Source of the DNA: Paraburkholderia unamae
GTDB taxonomy: Bacteria; Pseudomonadota; Gammaproteobacteria; Burkholderiales; Burkholderiaceae
Assembly: GCF_003268775.1 (NCBI RefSeq)
Contig: NZ_QLSU01000001.1
Coordinates: 1-64,000 of the forward strand
DNA length: 64,000 bases
Reading direction: 5' to 3'
The notes under the pieces are model-generated. The model did no database searches. It was not told the origin of the DNA and saw only the letters and a program-made list of their open reading frames with translations. The translations under genes were made by a program, and so were the position numbers. This document shows positions 1 to 8,274 of the stretch, one piece after another (position 1 is the first letter of the stretch; every line of letters starts with the position of its first letter).

Positions 1-140
1 GGCAGATCGGGCGTCACGCTGCGCAGCGTGCCCGTTGCGTCCCATTCGAGCAGCACGTTGCGACGCCAGCCGTCGGGGAGGTAGGCGTGCCCGGCGAATA
101 GTGCGTTTGTGGCGGAAGACAAATGTGTGAAGGTATTCAT
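1..140 (-). CDS. hutF: Formimidoylglutamate deiminase HutF, N-terminal fragment
   Basis: Only the first 46 codons lie in the window; the gene continues off the left edge. The ATG (140-138) follows the hutD stop by 4 bp. The visible N-terminus (a short leader, then LFAGHAYLPDGW and LLEWDATGTL) matches the start of HutF, the amidohydrolase-family enzyme that deaminates N-formimino-L-glutamate to N-formyl-L-glutamate in the five-step histidine degradation pathway. The catalytic metal site lies outside the window, so the assignment depends on the N-terminal resemblance and on the adjacent hutD. Transcribed with hutD and the upstream amino-acid ABC transporter. Confidence 0.75.
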   Translation of the reverse strand, partial: MNTFTHLSSATNALFAGHAYLPDGWRRNVLLEWDATGTLRSVTPDL

Positions 141-144
141 GAAA

Positions 145-774
145 TCAGGCTTGCACGAGATCGAGTGTAGCGACGAGCAGCGCGCCATCGCCGCGCGATG
201 CGATGTCGACAGCCTGCCGCGCCTCGACCTGCAACGTGTCGCCGGGCGCAAGCGCGATGGCGTCACCACCGTCCACGCTCACGTCAACCGGTCCTTGCAC
301 CGCGTGGACCAGCACGGTCCGCGCGCACGCGCTGCGTTGGCCGCCCCGCGGCCACACGTCGAGCGCGCCTCGCGCCGCGCCCGTGCGCACCATCAGGTTG
401 AACACGCGCACCGGCCCGGCAATGAGCCGCGCATCGACCGAGGATTCGCCCGCAAAGCGCGCCACATCGAGCACGCGTTCGAGCGCGTGCGTCAAGCGGG
501 GCTCACGCCTTTCGGCGTTGGTTTCGTCCAGCAGCAGACCGGCGCCGTTGATCAGCACAAGCGTACGCTCGATGCCTTCGAAGCGCGAAAACGGCCCCGC
601 GCGTTCGATGTCGGCGAGACTCACGCGCCAGGCGAAGCCATCGGGCGACGCGCCGGCGGCGGCCCGCGCCGCAATCTCGCGCGTGACGCCACCGCCATTC
701 TTCCAGGCCGAGGGCGCCAGGTCCGCGCCGCGCAGCAGCGTGAGCGTTGCGCCAGTGTCGGGCAACGGGCTCAT
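145..774 (-). CDS. hutD: HutD family protein (histidine utilisation)
   Basis: A 209-residue cupin-type protein. It has the HutD hallmarks [11 protein letters not shown] near residue 25 and FNLMVRT near residue 125. HutD has no proven catalytic role; it is thought to bind a pathway intermediate such as formiminoglutamate or urocanate and to keep Hut flux in check. The length is typical for the family. The ATG overlaps the stop of the upstream ABC ATPase gene by 4 bp (ATGA), and hutF begins 4 bp after its own stop, so the three are translationally coupled. This context suggests that the ABC transporter carries histidine, urocanate or a related compound. Confidence 0.9.
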   Translation of the reverse strand: MSPLPDTGATLTLLRGADLAPSAWKNGGGVTREIAARAAAGASPDGFAWRVSLADIERAGPFSRFEGIERTLVLINGAGLLLDETNAERREPRLTHALERVLDVARFAGESSVDARLIAGPVRVFNLMVRTGAARGALDVWPRGGQRSACARTVLVHAVQGPVDVSVDGGDAIALAPGDTLQVEARQAVDIASRGDGALLVATLDLVQA

Positions 775-1538
775 GCGCGCGACAGCACCGCTTGCAGGAA
801 GCTGCGCGTGCGCGGCTGCGCGGGCGACGTGAAGATCTTCGAAGGCGGTCCCGCCTCGACGATCTCGCCGCCGTCCATCACCACCACCACGTCGGCCACT
901 TCCTTCGCGAAGCCCATTTCGTGCGTGACGACCACCATCGTCATGCCTTCGGAAGCGAGCAGCTTCATCACCTGCAACACCTCGCCCACCAGTTCCGGGT
1001 CGAGCGCCGAGGTCGGCTCGTCGAACAGCATCACGCGCGGCTGCATGGCAAGCGCGCGCGCGATCGCGACGCGCTGCTTCTGGCCGCCCGAAAGGCTCGC
1101 GGGCATGACATGCGCCTTGTGCGCGAGCCCGACTTTCTCGAGCAGCGCGAGCGCGGCCGCTTCGGCCTGCGCTTTCGATGCACCGCGCAGCATGCGCGGT
1201 CCGACCGTGATGTTATGCAGTACGGACAGATGCGGAAACAGGTTGAACGACTGGAACACCATGCCGACTTCGGTGCGCAGCGCATTCAGCGCCCGCTCCT
1301 TGAGCATTGCGCCGTTTTCCACGAGCCGGTGGCCGCAGATGTCGATGGTGCCGCCCTCGGGCTGTTCGAGCCCGTTGCAGCAACGCAGGAACGTGCTCTT
1401 GCCCGAGCCGCTCGGGCCAATCACCACGACGACCTGCTGTGGCTGGATATCGAAGTCGATGCCGTTGAGCACGAGATGCGAGCCGAACGACTTGGTCAGC
1501 CCGCGAATGCGGACGATCGGATCAGGATTCGTGCTCAT
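771..1538 (-). CDS. Polar amino-acid ABC transporter ATP-binding protein (HisP/GlnQ type)
   Basis: A 255-residue cytoplasmic ATPase that energises uptake through the permease encoded just upstream. Walker A is GPSGSGKST at residues 41-49, the ABC signature LSGGQ is at 149-153 and Walker B VMLFDE is at 169-174, followed by the usual PTSALDPE. The family is the histidine/glutamine/arginine type, not the branched-chain or sugar type. The start ATG overlaps the permease stop (ATGA) and its stop overlaps the hutD start. Substrate is inferred from linkage to hutD and hutF, so histidine or a histidine catabolite is the leading guess. Confidence 0.93.
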   Translation of the reverse strand: MSTNPDPIVRIRGLTKSFGSHLVLNGIDFDIQPQQVVVVIGPSGSGKSTFLRCCNGLEQPEGGTIDICGHRLVENGAMLKERALNALRTEVGMVFQSFNLFPHLSVLHNITVGPRMLRGASKAQAEAAALALLEKVGLAHKAHVMPASLSGGQKQRVAIARALAMQPRVMLFDEPTSALDPELVGEVLQVMKLLASEGMTMVVVTHEMGFAKEVADVVVVMDGGEIVEAGPPSKIFTSPAQPRTRSFLQAVLSRA

Positions 1539-2203
1539 TGCACCATCCCTCCCGCGCGCAGGCGGCGCTCCACGCGATGCAGCACATAGTTGGTCGTTTG
1601 CGTGAGCACGAGATAGACGAGCGCGATCACGAGATAGACCTCCAGAGAACGGTATGACACGCTGATGATTTTCTGGCCTTCATGCATCAGATCGTCGATC
1701 GTCAGCAGCGAGACCAGCGCGGAATTCTTGATGAGCGCGATGAACTCATTGCCCAGCGGCGGAATCATGCGCACGATAGCCTGCGGCAGAATAATTGCGC
1801 GCATGGCCTGGCCCGACGACATGCCGATAGAACGCGCGGCTTCCATCTGCCCGCGATCGACCGACTGGATCGCGCCGCGCACGATTTCCGAAACGTAGGC
1901 TGCCGAATAAAGCCCGAGCCCCAGCATGCCGCACACGAACGCGGGCAGCAGGATGTTGAACTGCGGCAGGCCGAAAAACAGCAAGAACAGTTGCACGAGC
2001 AACGGTGTGCCGCGAAAGAAAATGAGGTAGCCGGTGCACAAGCCGTAAATCACGCGGCGTTGCGGCGCGAGGCGGCCGATGCCGATCAGCAGGCCGAGCA
2101 GGCAGCTCAGCACAAGCGCGGCGGCGGTCACTTCCACCGTGACCAGCGCGCCGTGTGCGATGTCGGCCCAACCGGCGAAGGCCGGAGAGAAGTCGAGTTG
2201 CAT
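1535..2203 (-). CDS. Polar amino-acid ABC transporter permease
   Basis: A 222-residue inner-membrane protein of the His/Glu/Gln/Arg/opine permease family, with several hydrophobic segments. The cytoplasmic coupling (EAA) loop is visible as [14 protein letters not shown], followed by ILPQAI near residues 135-160. Only one permease gene is present, so the channel is presumably a homodimer. It lies 17 bp after the binding-protein gene and overlaps the ATPase gene by 4 bp, giving the order binding protein, permease, ATPase, hutD, hutF. Confidence 0.92.
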   Translation of the reverse strand: MQLDFSPAFAGWADIAHGALVTVEVTAAALVLSCLLGLLIGIGRLAPQRRVIYGLCTGYLIFFRGTPLLVQLFLLFFGLPQFNILLPAFVCGMLGLGLYSAAYVSEIVRGAIQSVDRGQMEAARSIGMSSGQAMRAIILPQAIVRMIPPLGNEFIALIKNSALVSLLTIDDLMHEGQKIISVSYRSLEVYLVIALVYLVLTQTTNYVLHRVERRLRAGGMVQ

Positions 2204-2220
2204 GGGTCAGATCCGCGGGG

Positions 2221-2976
2221 TTACTTCGCGCTCGTGCCGAACCACTTGTTCACGATCTGGGCGTAGGTGCCGTCCGCCTTGATCTTCGCAAGCGCCGCGT
2301 TCAGCGCATCGCGCAGTTGCGGCTCGTCCTTGCGCACGGCGATGCCATACGATTCCTTCGTCAGCTCGGTGTCGAGCACGCGGAAGCCGCCACGTGTGCG
2401 CGCGAACTGATAGGCGGCGGGCTTGCCGGTGACGGCGGCGTCCGCGCGGCCAATGCCCACGAGATCGAACATCTCCTGATTCTTTTCCACTTCGACGCGC
2501 GTGACCTTCGGGTAGTTGTCGCGCAGGAAGCTCACCGACTTCGTGCCCACCTGCACCGACACTTTCTTGCCGTCGAGATCGGCGAGCGTCTTGATGGGCG
2601 AATCGGCCTTCACGAGCGCGACGAGGCCGCCCGCGAAATACGGCTGCGTGAAGTCCACCACCTGGCTGCGCTCGGGCGTGATGTAGATGCCCGAGATCGC
2701 GGCGTCGAAGCGATGCGCGATCAGCCCCGGAACAAGGCCCTTGAAGTCGATGTCGGTCCACTGCACCTGCTTGCCCATGGCCTTCGCGAGCGCGTTCATG
2801 AGATCGACGTCGAAGCCGGTGCGCTGGCCGTTCTCGGTGAATTCCATCGGCGGGAACGTCGCGTCGGTCGCGACCTGGAGCACGTTCTGGGCTTGCGCGC
2901 TGGCCGTGCCGGGAACGGCGGCGGCGAACATCGCGACAGTGAGGCACGTGGCCGACAGCAGTTTATGCAGTTTCAT
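2221..2976 (-). CDS. Periplasmic amino-acid-binding protein of the hut-linked ABC transporter
   Basis: A 251-residue family-3 solute-binding protein. The start at 2976 gives a Sec signal peptide (MKLHKLLSA, hydrophobic core, cleavage near ASAQA at about residue 27); the longer frame reaching back to 3111 adds a Pro/Arg-rich leader that would bury the signal and was rejected. The mature part has the family signatures ATDATFPPMEF, NGQRTGFDVDLM and the lobe region DAAISGIYITPERSQ. It captures the substrate in the periplasm for the permease/ATPase pair downstream. First gene of the transporter-hutDF unit, 76 bp after the IclR gene. Confidence 0.92.
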   Translation of the reverse strand: MKLHKLLSATCLTVAMFAAAVPGTASAQAQNVLQVATDATFPPMEFTENGQRTGFDVDLMNALAKAMGKQVQWTDIDFKGLVPGLIAHRFDAAISGIYITPERSQVVDFTQPYFAGGLVALVKADSPIKTLADLDGKKVSVQVGTKSVSFLRDNYPKVTRVEVEKNQEMFDLVGIGRADAAVTGKPAAYQFARTRGGFRVLDTELTKESYGIAVRKDEPQLRDALNAALAKIKADGTYAQIVNKWFGTSAK

Positions 2977-3052
2977 GGTTGGACTCCGGTGTGGTTTGTC
3001 TGGGCGTTTGAGGCACTGGCGTGGGCCGCCGCCATTCAGGTGATGGGTTCGG

Positions 3053-3847
3053 TTATTCGGATTGCAGGCGGGCGGAAATGGCGTGCGCGGTGCGCAAGGT
3101 CCAGTCGGCAAGCTGCGGCTCGCGGCCCGCGACGCGCGACGAAGGCGCCATCAAGGTGATCGAGGCGTTCGCGAGCGCGCCGCGCGCCACGCGCCGAAAA
3201 ACCGGTGCGCTCACGCCCCACACGCCGGGGTCGACCTCGCTGTCGCTCACTGCGTAGCCGCGCGCGCGAATCTGTTCGAGTTCCGCTTCCATCGCGGCAC
3301 GGCCTGGCGCATCGCCCGCGAATACGCGATCGAGCGTTTCGCCGCGCGTTTTCTCGGGCTGGAACGCGAGCAACGATTTGGCCGACGCGCCCGCCTTGAG
3401 CGCAACCGCGCGTCCCTTCTCGAACGAGCAGCGCAGCGAATGCGTGCTTTCGATCATTTCCAGGCAGACCACCTGGTCGTTGACCGCGACGACCAGGCCC
3501 ACGCTCTCCTGCGACGCGCGCGCGAGTTGAAGCATGCCTTCGCGGCTCGCTTCGACGAGCAGCGAGTTGACGTCGAAGCCGAGCGCGAGTTGCAGGCTGA
3601 TGGGCCCCGGCGCGTAATAGCCGGCGTCCTCGGTCACGAAGCCCCAGCGCTTGAGCACCGCGACCTGACGGTAGAGCGTGCTCTGCGCGAGACCCGTGAC
3701 GGCGAGCATGTCCTTCACGGACATGGCCTTGCCACGGCTTGCGAGAGCGGAAAGCACCAGCAGCAGGCGTTCTGCGCCGGTGACACCGGATTCCTGTTTC
3801 ACTTGGAGGACGAGAGCTGAATCGATGCGGTCAGCATGCCACGTCAC
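3053..3847 (-). CDS. IclR family transcriptional regulator
   Basis: A 264-residue regulator with an N-terminal winged helix-turn-helix at about residues 22-85 (LAVTGLAQSTLYRQVAVL) and a C-terminal IclR effector domain (SVGLVVAVNDQVVCLEMIES, then GYAVSDSEVDPGVWGVSAPVF). The GTG at 3847 is the longest start; a GTG about 16 codons further in is also possible and neither has a strong ribosome binding site. It is co-directional with the hut-linked transporter 76 bp downstream and sits 111 bp after dhaL, so it more probably controls the transporter-hutDF unit. An inverted repeat at 3869-3885 just upstream could be its operator. Confidence 0.88.
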   Translation of the reverse strand: MTWHADRIDSALVLQVKQESGVTGAERLLLVLSALASRGKAMSVKDMLAVTGLAQSTLYRQVAVLKRWGFVTEDAGYYAPGPISLQLALGFDVNSLLVEASREGMLQLARASQESVGLVVAVNDQVVCLEMIESTHSLRCSFEKGRAVALKAGASAKSLLAFQPEKTRGETLDRVFAGDAPGRAAMEAELEQIRARGYAVSDSEVDPGVWGVSAPVFRRVARGALANASITLMAPSSRVAGREPQLADWTLRTAHAISARLQSE

Positions 3848-3868
3848 TCCCGGAAATCAAAAATACGA

Positions 3869-3885
3869 TTCCCAGCGAATGGGAA
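3869..3885. promoter_or_regulatory. Inverted repeat upstream of the IclR gene (operator or terminator)
   Basis: TTCCCA-N5-TGGGAA lies 21 bp upstream of the IclR start, in the dhaL-iclR gap. Read on the minus strand the arm is followed by TCGTATTTTT, so the same element could be a weak terminator for the dhaKL operon or an IclR-type operator. The sequence alone does not decide. Confidence 0.4.
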
Positions 3886-3958
3886 AGAAGCGAGAGGGTT
3901 TTCCCTGGGTCATTGCGGACGCGCTATGCGTGCCGAGCGCGGGGATGCGTGGCGCCCT

Positions 3959-4579
3959 TCAGCCCCGCCAGGCTTCGAGAAATCGCAGCCACGCGGTCGC
4001 ACCGGGATCGGGATGACCGATGCTGCGCTCCTGCACCCACGCCGCGCGTCCCTTCTTCGACTGTAGCGCCGCCGTCTCGCTCACCTGGCGTTGCGCCGTG
4101 GCGATCATGGCGTCGAGGAGCGCGCGCTCGTCGCCTTGCGCCTCGAACGCTTCGAGCGTGTCGAGGCTCGGCACGAGCGCGTCGAGCACCGTCTTGTCGC
4201 CGAGTTGCGACTTGCCCCGCTCGGCGATGCGTGCGGCAACGGCTCGCCCCATGGCGAGCGCCTCGGCCCTCCCCGCTTCCTGCCGCCCCGCCACGGTTTT
4301 AGCGGCGGCGAGCAACCCGCCGCCCACGAGTGCCCCAAATGTCGAGGGATTCGCCGTTGAAAATGCCTTGCCCGTGGCCACCAGCACGTCGTTGAGCGCC
4401 GCGTCGGGCGGCAGCTTGCCGATGGCCTCGGCCGACGCGAGCGAACCCGCCTTGACGGTCAGGCCCAGGTCGCCGTCGCCCAGTGCGGCATCGAGCTCGC
4501 GCAACTCCTCCGCGCAGGCGGGCATCGCATTGAGCACATCGATGAGCCGCGCACGTATTTCGTTGACCGAAAGACTCAT
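3959..4579 (-). CDS. dhaL: Dihydroxyacetone-kinase-type subunit DhaL (nucleotide-binding domain)
   Basis: A 206-residue DhaL (Dak2) domain that binds ATP/ADP through Mg ions and phosphorylates the ketose held by DhaK. The Mg-binding aspartates fall at D30, D35 and D37 (ELDAALGDGDLG), the same spacing as in Escherichia coli DhaL. The ATG overlaps the dhaK stop (ATGA). The longer frame running back to 5125 is read-through of the antisense side of dhaK. No dhaM (PTS phosphotransferase) gene is nearby, so ATP rather than phosphoenolpyruvate is the likelier phosphate source. Last gene of the sugar operon. Confidence 0.88.
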   Translation of the reverse strand: MSLSVNEIRARLIDVLNAMPACAEELRELDAALGDGDLGLTVKAGSLASAEAIGKLPPDAALNDVLVATGKAFSTANPSTFGALVGGGLLAAAKTVAGRQEAGRAEALAMGRAVAARIAERGKSQLGDKTVLDALVPSLDTLEAFEAQGDERALLDAMIATAQRQVSETAALQSKKGRAAWVQERSIGHPDPGATAWLRFLEAWRG

Positions 4580-5604
4580 CGCGCGCCTCCTTCGTCCACT
4601 CGCCAGCCTTCGCGCCAGAACGGCGAGCGCACGGGGGCGTCGAGCAACGTATCGAGTTCTTCGTCGAGTTGCATCACCGAAATCGAGGCGCCCGCCATTT
4701 CCAGGCTCGTCACGTACTCGCCCACATAGGCGCGCGCCACGCGCAGTCCAGCGGCTGTGACCGCTTGCGCGGCGCGCCGGTACAGGAGATAGAGTTCTTC
4801 GAGCGGCGTGGCGCCGAGGCCGTTCACGAGCAGCGCGACGCTCGATCCCGCCGGCGCACGCAGATCGCGCAGGATTTCGCCTGAGAGCCGTTCGGCGATC
4901 GCGTCGGCGCTCTCCAGCTTGCCGCGATGCGTGCCAGGCTCGCCGTGTATGCCAATGCCGATCTCCATCTCGGCATCGGGCAGCGTGAAGGTAGGCTTGC
5001 CGGCCGCCGGCAGGATCGTGGGCGAGAGCCCCACGCCCATGGTGCGCGTCGCGCCGTTCGCCTTGGCGGCGATGCGCGCGACTTCGTCGAGCGTGTCGCC
5101 GCGCTCGGCCGCCGCCCCCGCGCACTTGAAGCCGAACACCATGCCCGCCACGCCGCGGCGGTCGGAGGCCCGTTCGGAGGGTGCGGAAGCGACGTCGTCC
5201 GCCACGAGCACGGTGCGCGTTTCAATGCCGTCGGCGTCGGCGAGGTCGGCGGCGAGATCGAAGTTGAAGACATCGCCGCCATAATTGCCGTACAGATAGA
5301 GCACGCCCGCGCCACCGTGCACCGCTTTGGTGGCTTCGTAGATCTGCTCCGAAGAAGGCGAGGAAAACACGTTGCCCACGGCCACGCCGCTCGCCAGCCC
5401 CTTGCCCACGTAGCCGAGAAATGCGGGTAGATGGCCGGAGCCGCCGCCGGTCACGATGCCGACCTTGCCTGCGTTCGGCGCGTCCGCGCGCACCAGCGCG
5501 CGGCGGTCGGCGGTGACCGGTTTGAGCCAGCCCGGATGGGCGAGCAGCAAGGCATCGATCATTTCATCGACAAATTGATCAGGATTATTGATGATCTTTT
5601 TCAC
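4576..5604 (-). CDS. dhaK: Dihydroxyacetone-kinase-type subunit DhaK, divergent subfamily
   Basis: A 342-residue DhaK (Dak1) protein. The GTG start at 5604 is chosen because GGAG lies 9 bp upstream and the protein then begins like the family (KKIINNPDQFVDEM). The covalent substrate-binding histidine is H220 (GIGIHGEPG); H58 (GGGSGH) and D111 (GNYGGDVFNF) correspond to the other active-site residues. The stretch after H58 reads LPAFLGYVG where classical DhaK has EPAHAG, which points to a subfamily that may act on a ketose other than dihydroxyacetone. Sits 61 bp after the importer permease gene and is coupled to dhaL. The reaction is a ketose kinase with DhaL; the substrate is unknown. Confidence 0.87.
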   Translation of the reverse strand: MKKIINNPDQFVDEMIDALLLAHPGWLKPVTADRRALVRADAPNAGKVGIVTGGGSGHLPAFLGYVGKGLASGVAVGNVFSSPSSEQIYEATKAVHGGAGVLYLYGNYGGDVFNFDLAADLADADGIETRTVLVADDVASAPSERASDRRGVAGMVFGFKCAGAAAERGDTLDEVARIAAKANGATRTMGVGLSPTILPAAGKPTFTLPDAEMEIGIGIHGEPGTHRGKLESADAIAERLSGEILRDLRAPAGSSVALLVNGLGATPLEELYLLYRRAAQAVTAAGLRVARAYVGEYVTSLEMAGASISVMQLDEELDTLLDAPVRSPFWREGWRVDEGGAR

Positions 5605-5665
5605 GTGTCGCGTCTCCGGTTGCGGTGGCGCACGCGCCACCCTGAATGTCCACTCCTTCCTTGAT

Positions 5666-6667
5666 TTAGTGCTTGCGCCTCTGGCTGAGCGCATCGAGCA
5701 AAACAGCCGCAAGAATCACGCCGCCCTGGATGAACTGCGTCCAGAACGGATTGACGCCGAGCAGCGAGAGCCCGACATTGATCACGCCGATCAGCACGAC
5801 GCCGATGAACGTGCCGACGATCGAGCCGCGCCCGCCCGCGAGCGACGTGCCGCCAATCACGATGCCCGCGATCACCTGCAATTCGAGGCCATTCGCCGCC
5901 GAAGGCAGCGCCGAATTGAGGCGTCCGGCCAGCACGATGCCCGCAATCGCGGCGGTCACGCCCGCGAGCATGTAGGTGAAAAAGATCACACGGTTGACGG
6001 GAATGCCCGCGAGCCGCGCGGCTTCCTTGTTGCCGCCCACGGCGAACACCTGGTGGCCGAATTCGGTCTTGCGCAACAGCACGTGGCCGATCACGAAGAC
6101 GGCGAGCATCACGAGCATCGGCGCGGGTAGTCCCGCAACCGTCTTCGCGCCGAACGCGGTGAATACCGTGGGAAAGTCGAACTTCGTGCGCCCGTCCGAG
6201 ATCGCGAGCGTGAGGCCCCGCCCCATCGCCATCATCGCGAGCGTGACGATGAACGGCACGAGACGCAGCCAGGCAATGCCGAAGCCGTTGAGCGCCCCCA
6301 CGGCCGCGCCCGTGGCGAGCGCGAAGAACAGCCCGGCCACGCCCAGCCCGATCGCGTCCGGGCTGGCACCGGCCATCACGGTCGCGGCCACCATGCCGCT
6401 CAGCGCAACGAGCGAGCCCACGGAAAGATCGATGCCCGACGTGATGATGACGAACGTGCCGCCCACCGCCGCGACCCCGACCACGGACACCTGCACCATG
6501 ATGTTGGTGAGCGTGCTGGTGGTGAGAAATTCGGGCGAGGCGAGTGAGAGCGCGATGCAGATCAGCGCGAGCGCCGCGATGAGCGGCCCGAGGCCGCTGC
6601 GCATCTGGCGCAGCACGCGCTGTTGCAGGGTTTGCGCTTCCTGCGGCTGAACGGTCGTGGACGTCAT
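5666..6667 (-). CDS. Sugar ABC transporter permease (RbsC type)
   Basis: A 333-residue inner-membrane permease of the ribose/xylose (BPD_transp_2) family, with many hydrophobic segments and the family signatures TSGIDLSVGSLVALSGM and GGTSLAGGRGS. The ATG at 6667 overlaps the ATPase stop (ATGA); the much longer frame to 7417 is antisense read-through. It forms the membrane channel for the pentose-like substrate bound by the lipoprotein encoded at 8275-9399. Genomic context suggests 5-methylthioribose, 5-deoxyribose or another 5-modified ribose. Confidence 0.93.
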   Translation of the reverse strand: MTSTTVQPQEAQTLQQRVLRQMRSGLGPLIAALALICIALSLASPEFLTTSTLTNIMVQVSVVGVAAVGGTFVIITSGIDLSVGSLVALSGMVAATVMAGASPDAIGLGVAGLFFALATGAAVGALNGFGIAWLRLVPFIVTLAMMAMGRGLTLAISDGRTKFDFPTVFTAFGAKTVAGLPAPMLVMLAVFVIGHVLLRKTEFGHQVFAVGGNKEAARLAGIPVNRVIFFTYMLAGVTAAIAGIVLAGRLNSALPSAANGLELQVIAGIVIGGTSLAGGRGSIVGTFIGVVLIGVINVGLSLLGVNPFWTQFIQGGVILAAVLLDALSQRRKH

Positions 6668-8214
6668 GCTGCAACTCCGGTGGTGGCCCATTGAATGATC
6701 GTCTCCGAGTCCGCGCGCTCGCGCGCCACCTCGCCAACGATGCTGCCGCGATACATCACGAGCACGCGATCCGACATGCCGAGCAGTTCGGGCAACTCCG
6801 AACTCACGAGCACCACGGCCGCGCCCGCGCGCGCCATCTGCACGATGTGCGCATAGATTTCCGTTTTCGCGCCCACGTCGATGCCGCGCGTGGGTTCGTC
6901 GAGCAGGATCACGGCGGGCGACGTGGCGCTCGCGCGTCCGAGAATCACCTTCTGCTGATTGCCGCCCGAGAGATTGCCGGTGAGCGTCGTGACCGAGGGC
7001 GCGCGCACAGCGAAGCGCTCGCTCGCCTCGCGGGCGAGCCGGCGCTTTCTGGCCGCGCTCACGAAGCCGCCGCGCACAAGCGCACGCAAGCTTGACAGCG
7101 CAACGTTCTCTTCGATGCTCGCGTCGAGCACGAGCCCTTCCAGCTTGCGGTCTTCGGCGGTATAGACGATGCCCGCGCGCATGCCCTGCGCGGGCGAGCG
7201 CAACGTGAGCCTGCGCCCGCGCAGCCGCAACTCGCCGCCTGTGAGCGGCAGCGCGCCGCATAGCGTCTTGAGAAGCTCCGTGCGCCCTGCTCCCGCAATC
7301 CCGCCTATGCCGACGATCTCGCCCGCGCGAATGCTGAAGCTCGCGTCGCGCAGCACGGGCGCGCTCGCCACGTTGCGAGCCTCCAGCACCACTTCGCCAT
7401 AGGGCCGCGCCTCCCACGGATAAAACGAGTCGAGGTTGCGCGCCACCATGGCCTGCACGAGCGCCGGCTCATTCCACTCGGACATGGGCCGCGCGCCGAC
7501 CGTTGCGCCGTCACGCATCACCACGGCCGAGTCGGCGAGTTCGAACACCTCTTCCAGATGGTGCGAAATGAAGATGATGCCCATGCCCGCCGCGCGCAGG
7601 CGGCGCACGACCGCATAGAGATGCTCGATGTCGTGATGCTGAAGCGCGGCGGTGGGCTCGTCCATCACGAGGATGCGCGCCTCGCGCGCGAGCGCCTTCG
7701 CCACCTCCACGAGCTGACGTTTGTTGAGTGGCAGATCGCCCGCACGCATGGCGGGCGACACGTTTTCCAGTCCGACCTGCGCGAGCGCCTCGCGCGCCAT
7801 CGCTTCGGCGCGCCGATGATCGACGAGACCGTAGCGCCTCGGCATGCGGCCCAGAAAGAGATTCTCGGCCACGCTCATGTCGTTGACGAGCGATAGCTCC
7901 TGATAGATCACGGCCACGCCCGCGTCGATCGCGGCCTGGGTGCCGCGCGCAAGCCGCCGGCCATCGATCTCGATCGTGCCTTCGTCCGGCTCGTAAGCGC
8001 CGGAGAGCGTCTTGATCAGCGAAGACTTGCCCGCCCCGTTCTCGCCGACGATCGCCATCACATGCCCCGCGTGCAGTTCGAGGCTCACGCCGCGCAGCGC
8101 CTTCACGCCGGGAAAACTCTTCACGATGCCGCTCATGCGCAAAAGCGGCGGCGCGAGCGCGTCGTCGGGCGCGCGCTGCGGTGCGTGCAATGCAGAACCT
8201 GATTCGCGTATCAT
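6664..8214 (-). CDS. Sugar ABC transporter ATP-binding protein (RbsA type, two ABC domains)
   Basis: A 516-residue tandem ATPase. The first domain has Walker A GENGAGKS at residues 57-64 and ILVMDEPTAAL; the second has the degenerate Walker A GAGRTELLKTL and ILLDEPTRGIDVGAK, as usual in RbsA-type proteins. The ATG at 8214 is preferred because AGGGA lies 7 bp upstream; the alternative GTG at 8259 lacks a ribosome binding site. Overlaps the permease gene by 4 bp and follows the binding-protein gene by 60 bp. Confidence 0.93.
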   Translation of the reverse strand: MIRESGSALHAPQRAPDDALAPPLLRMSGIVKSFPGVKALRGVSLELHAGHVMAIVGENGAGKSSLIKTLSGAYEPDEGTIEIDGRRLARGTQAAIDAGVAVIYQELSLVNDMSVAENLFLGRMPRRYGLVDHRRAEAMAREALAQVGLENVSPAMRAGDLPLNKRQLVEVAKALAREARILVMDEPTAALQHHDIEHLYAVVRRLRAAGMGIIFISHHLEEVFELADSAVVMRDGATVGARPMSEWNEPALVQAMVARNLDSFYPWEARPYGEVVLEARNVASAPVLRDASFSIRAGEIVGIGGIAGAGRTELLKTLCGALPLTGGELRLRGRRLTLRSPAQGMRAGIVYTAEDRKLEGLVLDASIEENVALSSLRALVRGGFVSAARKRRLAREASERFAVRAPSVTTLTGNLSGGNQQKVILGRASATSPAVILLDEPTRGIDVGAKTEIYAHIVQMARAGAAVVLVSSELPELLGMSDRVLVMYRGSIVGEVARERADSETIIQWATTGVAA

Positions 8215-8274
8215 CCGTTCATCCCTGGCGCCGGCGCACGCCTCGCGCGCGCCGGGCACATTGACCGCTGCGCG

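Noticed and set aside
109..1605. 498-codon plus-strand open frame over hutD and the ABC ATPase gene
   Set aside because: Arg/Ala/His-rich antisense of two clearly coding genes; no ribosome binding site and no recognisable domain.
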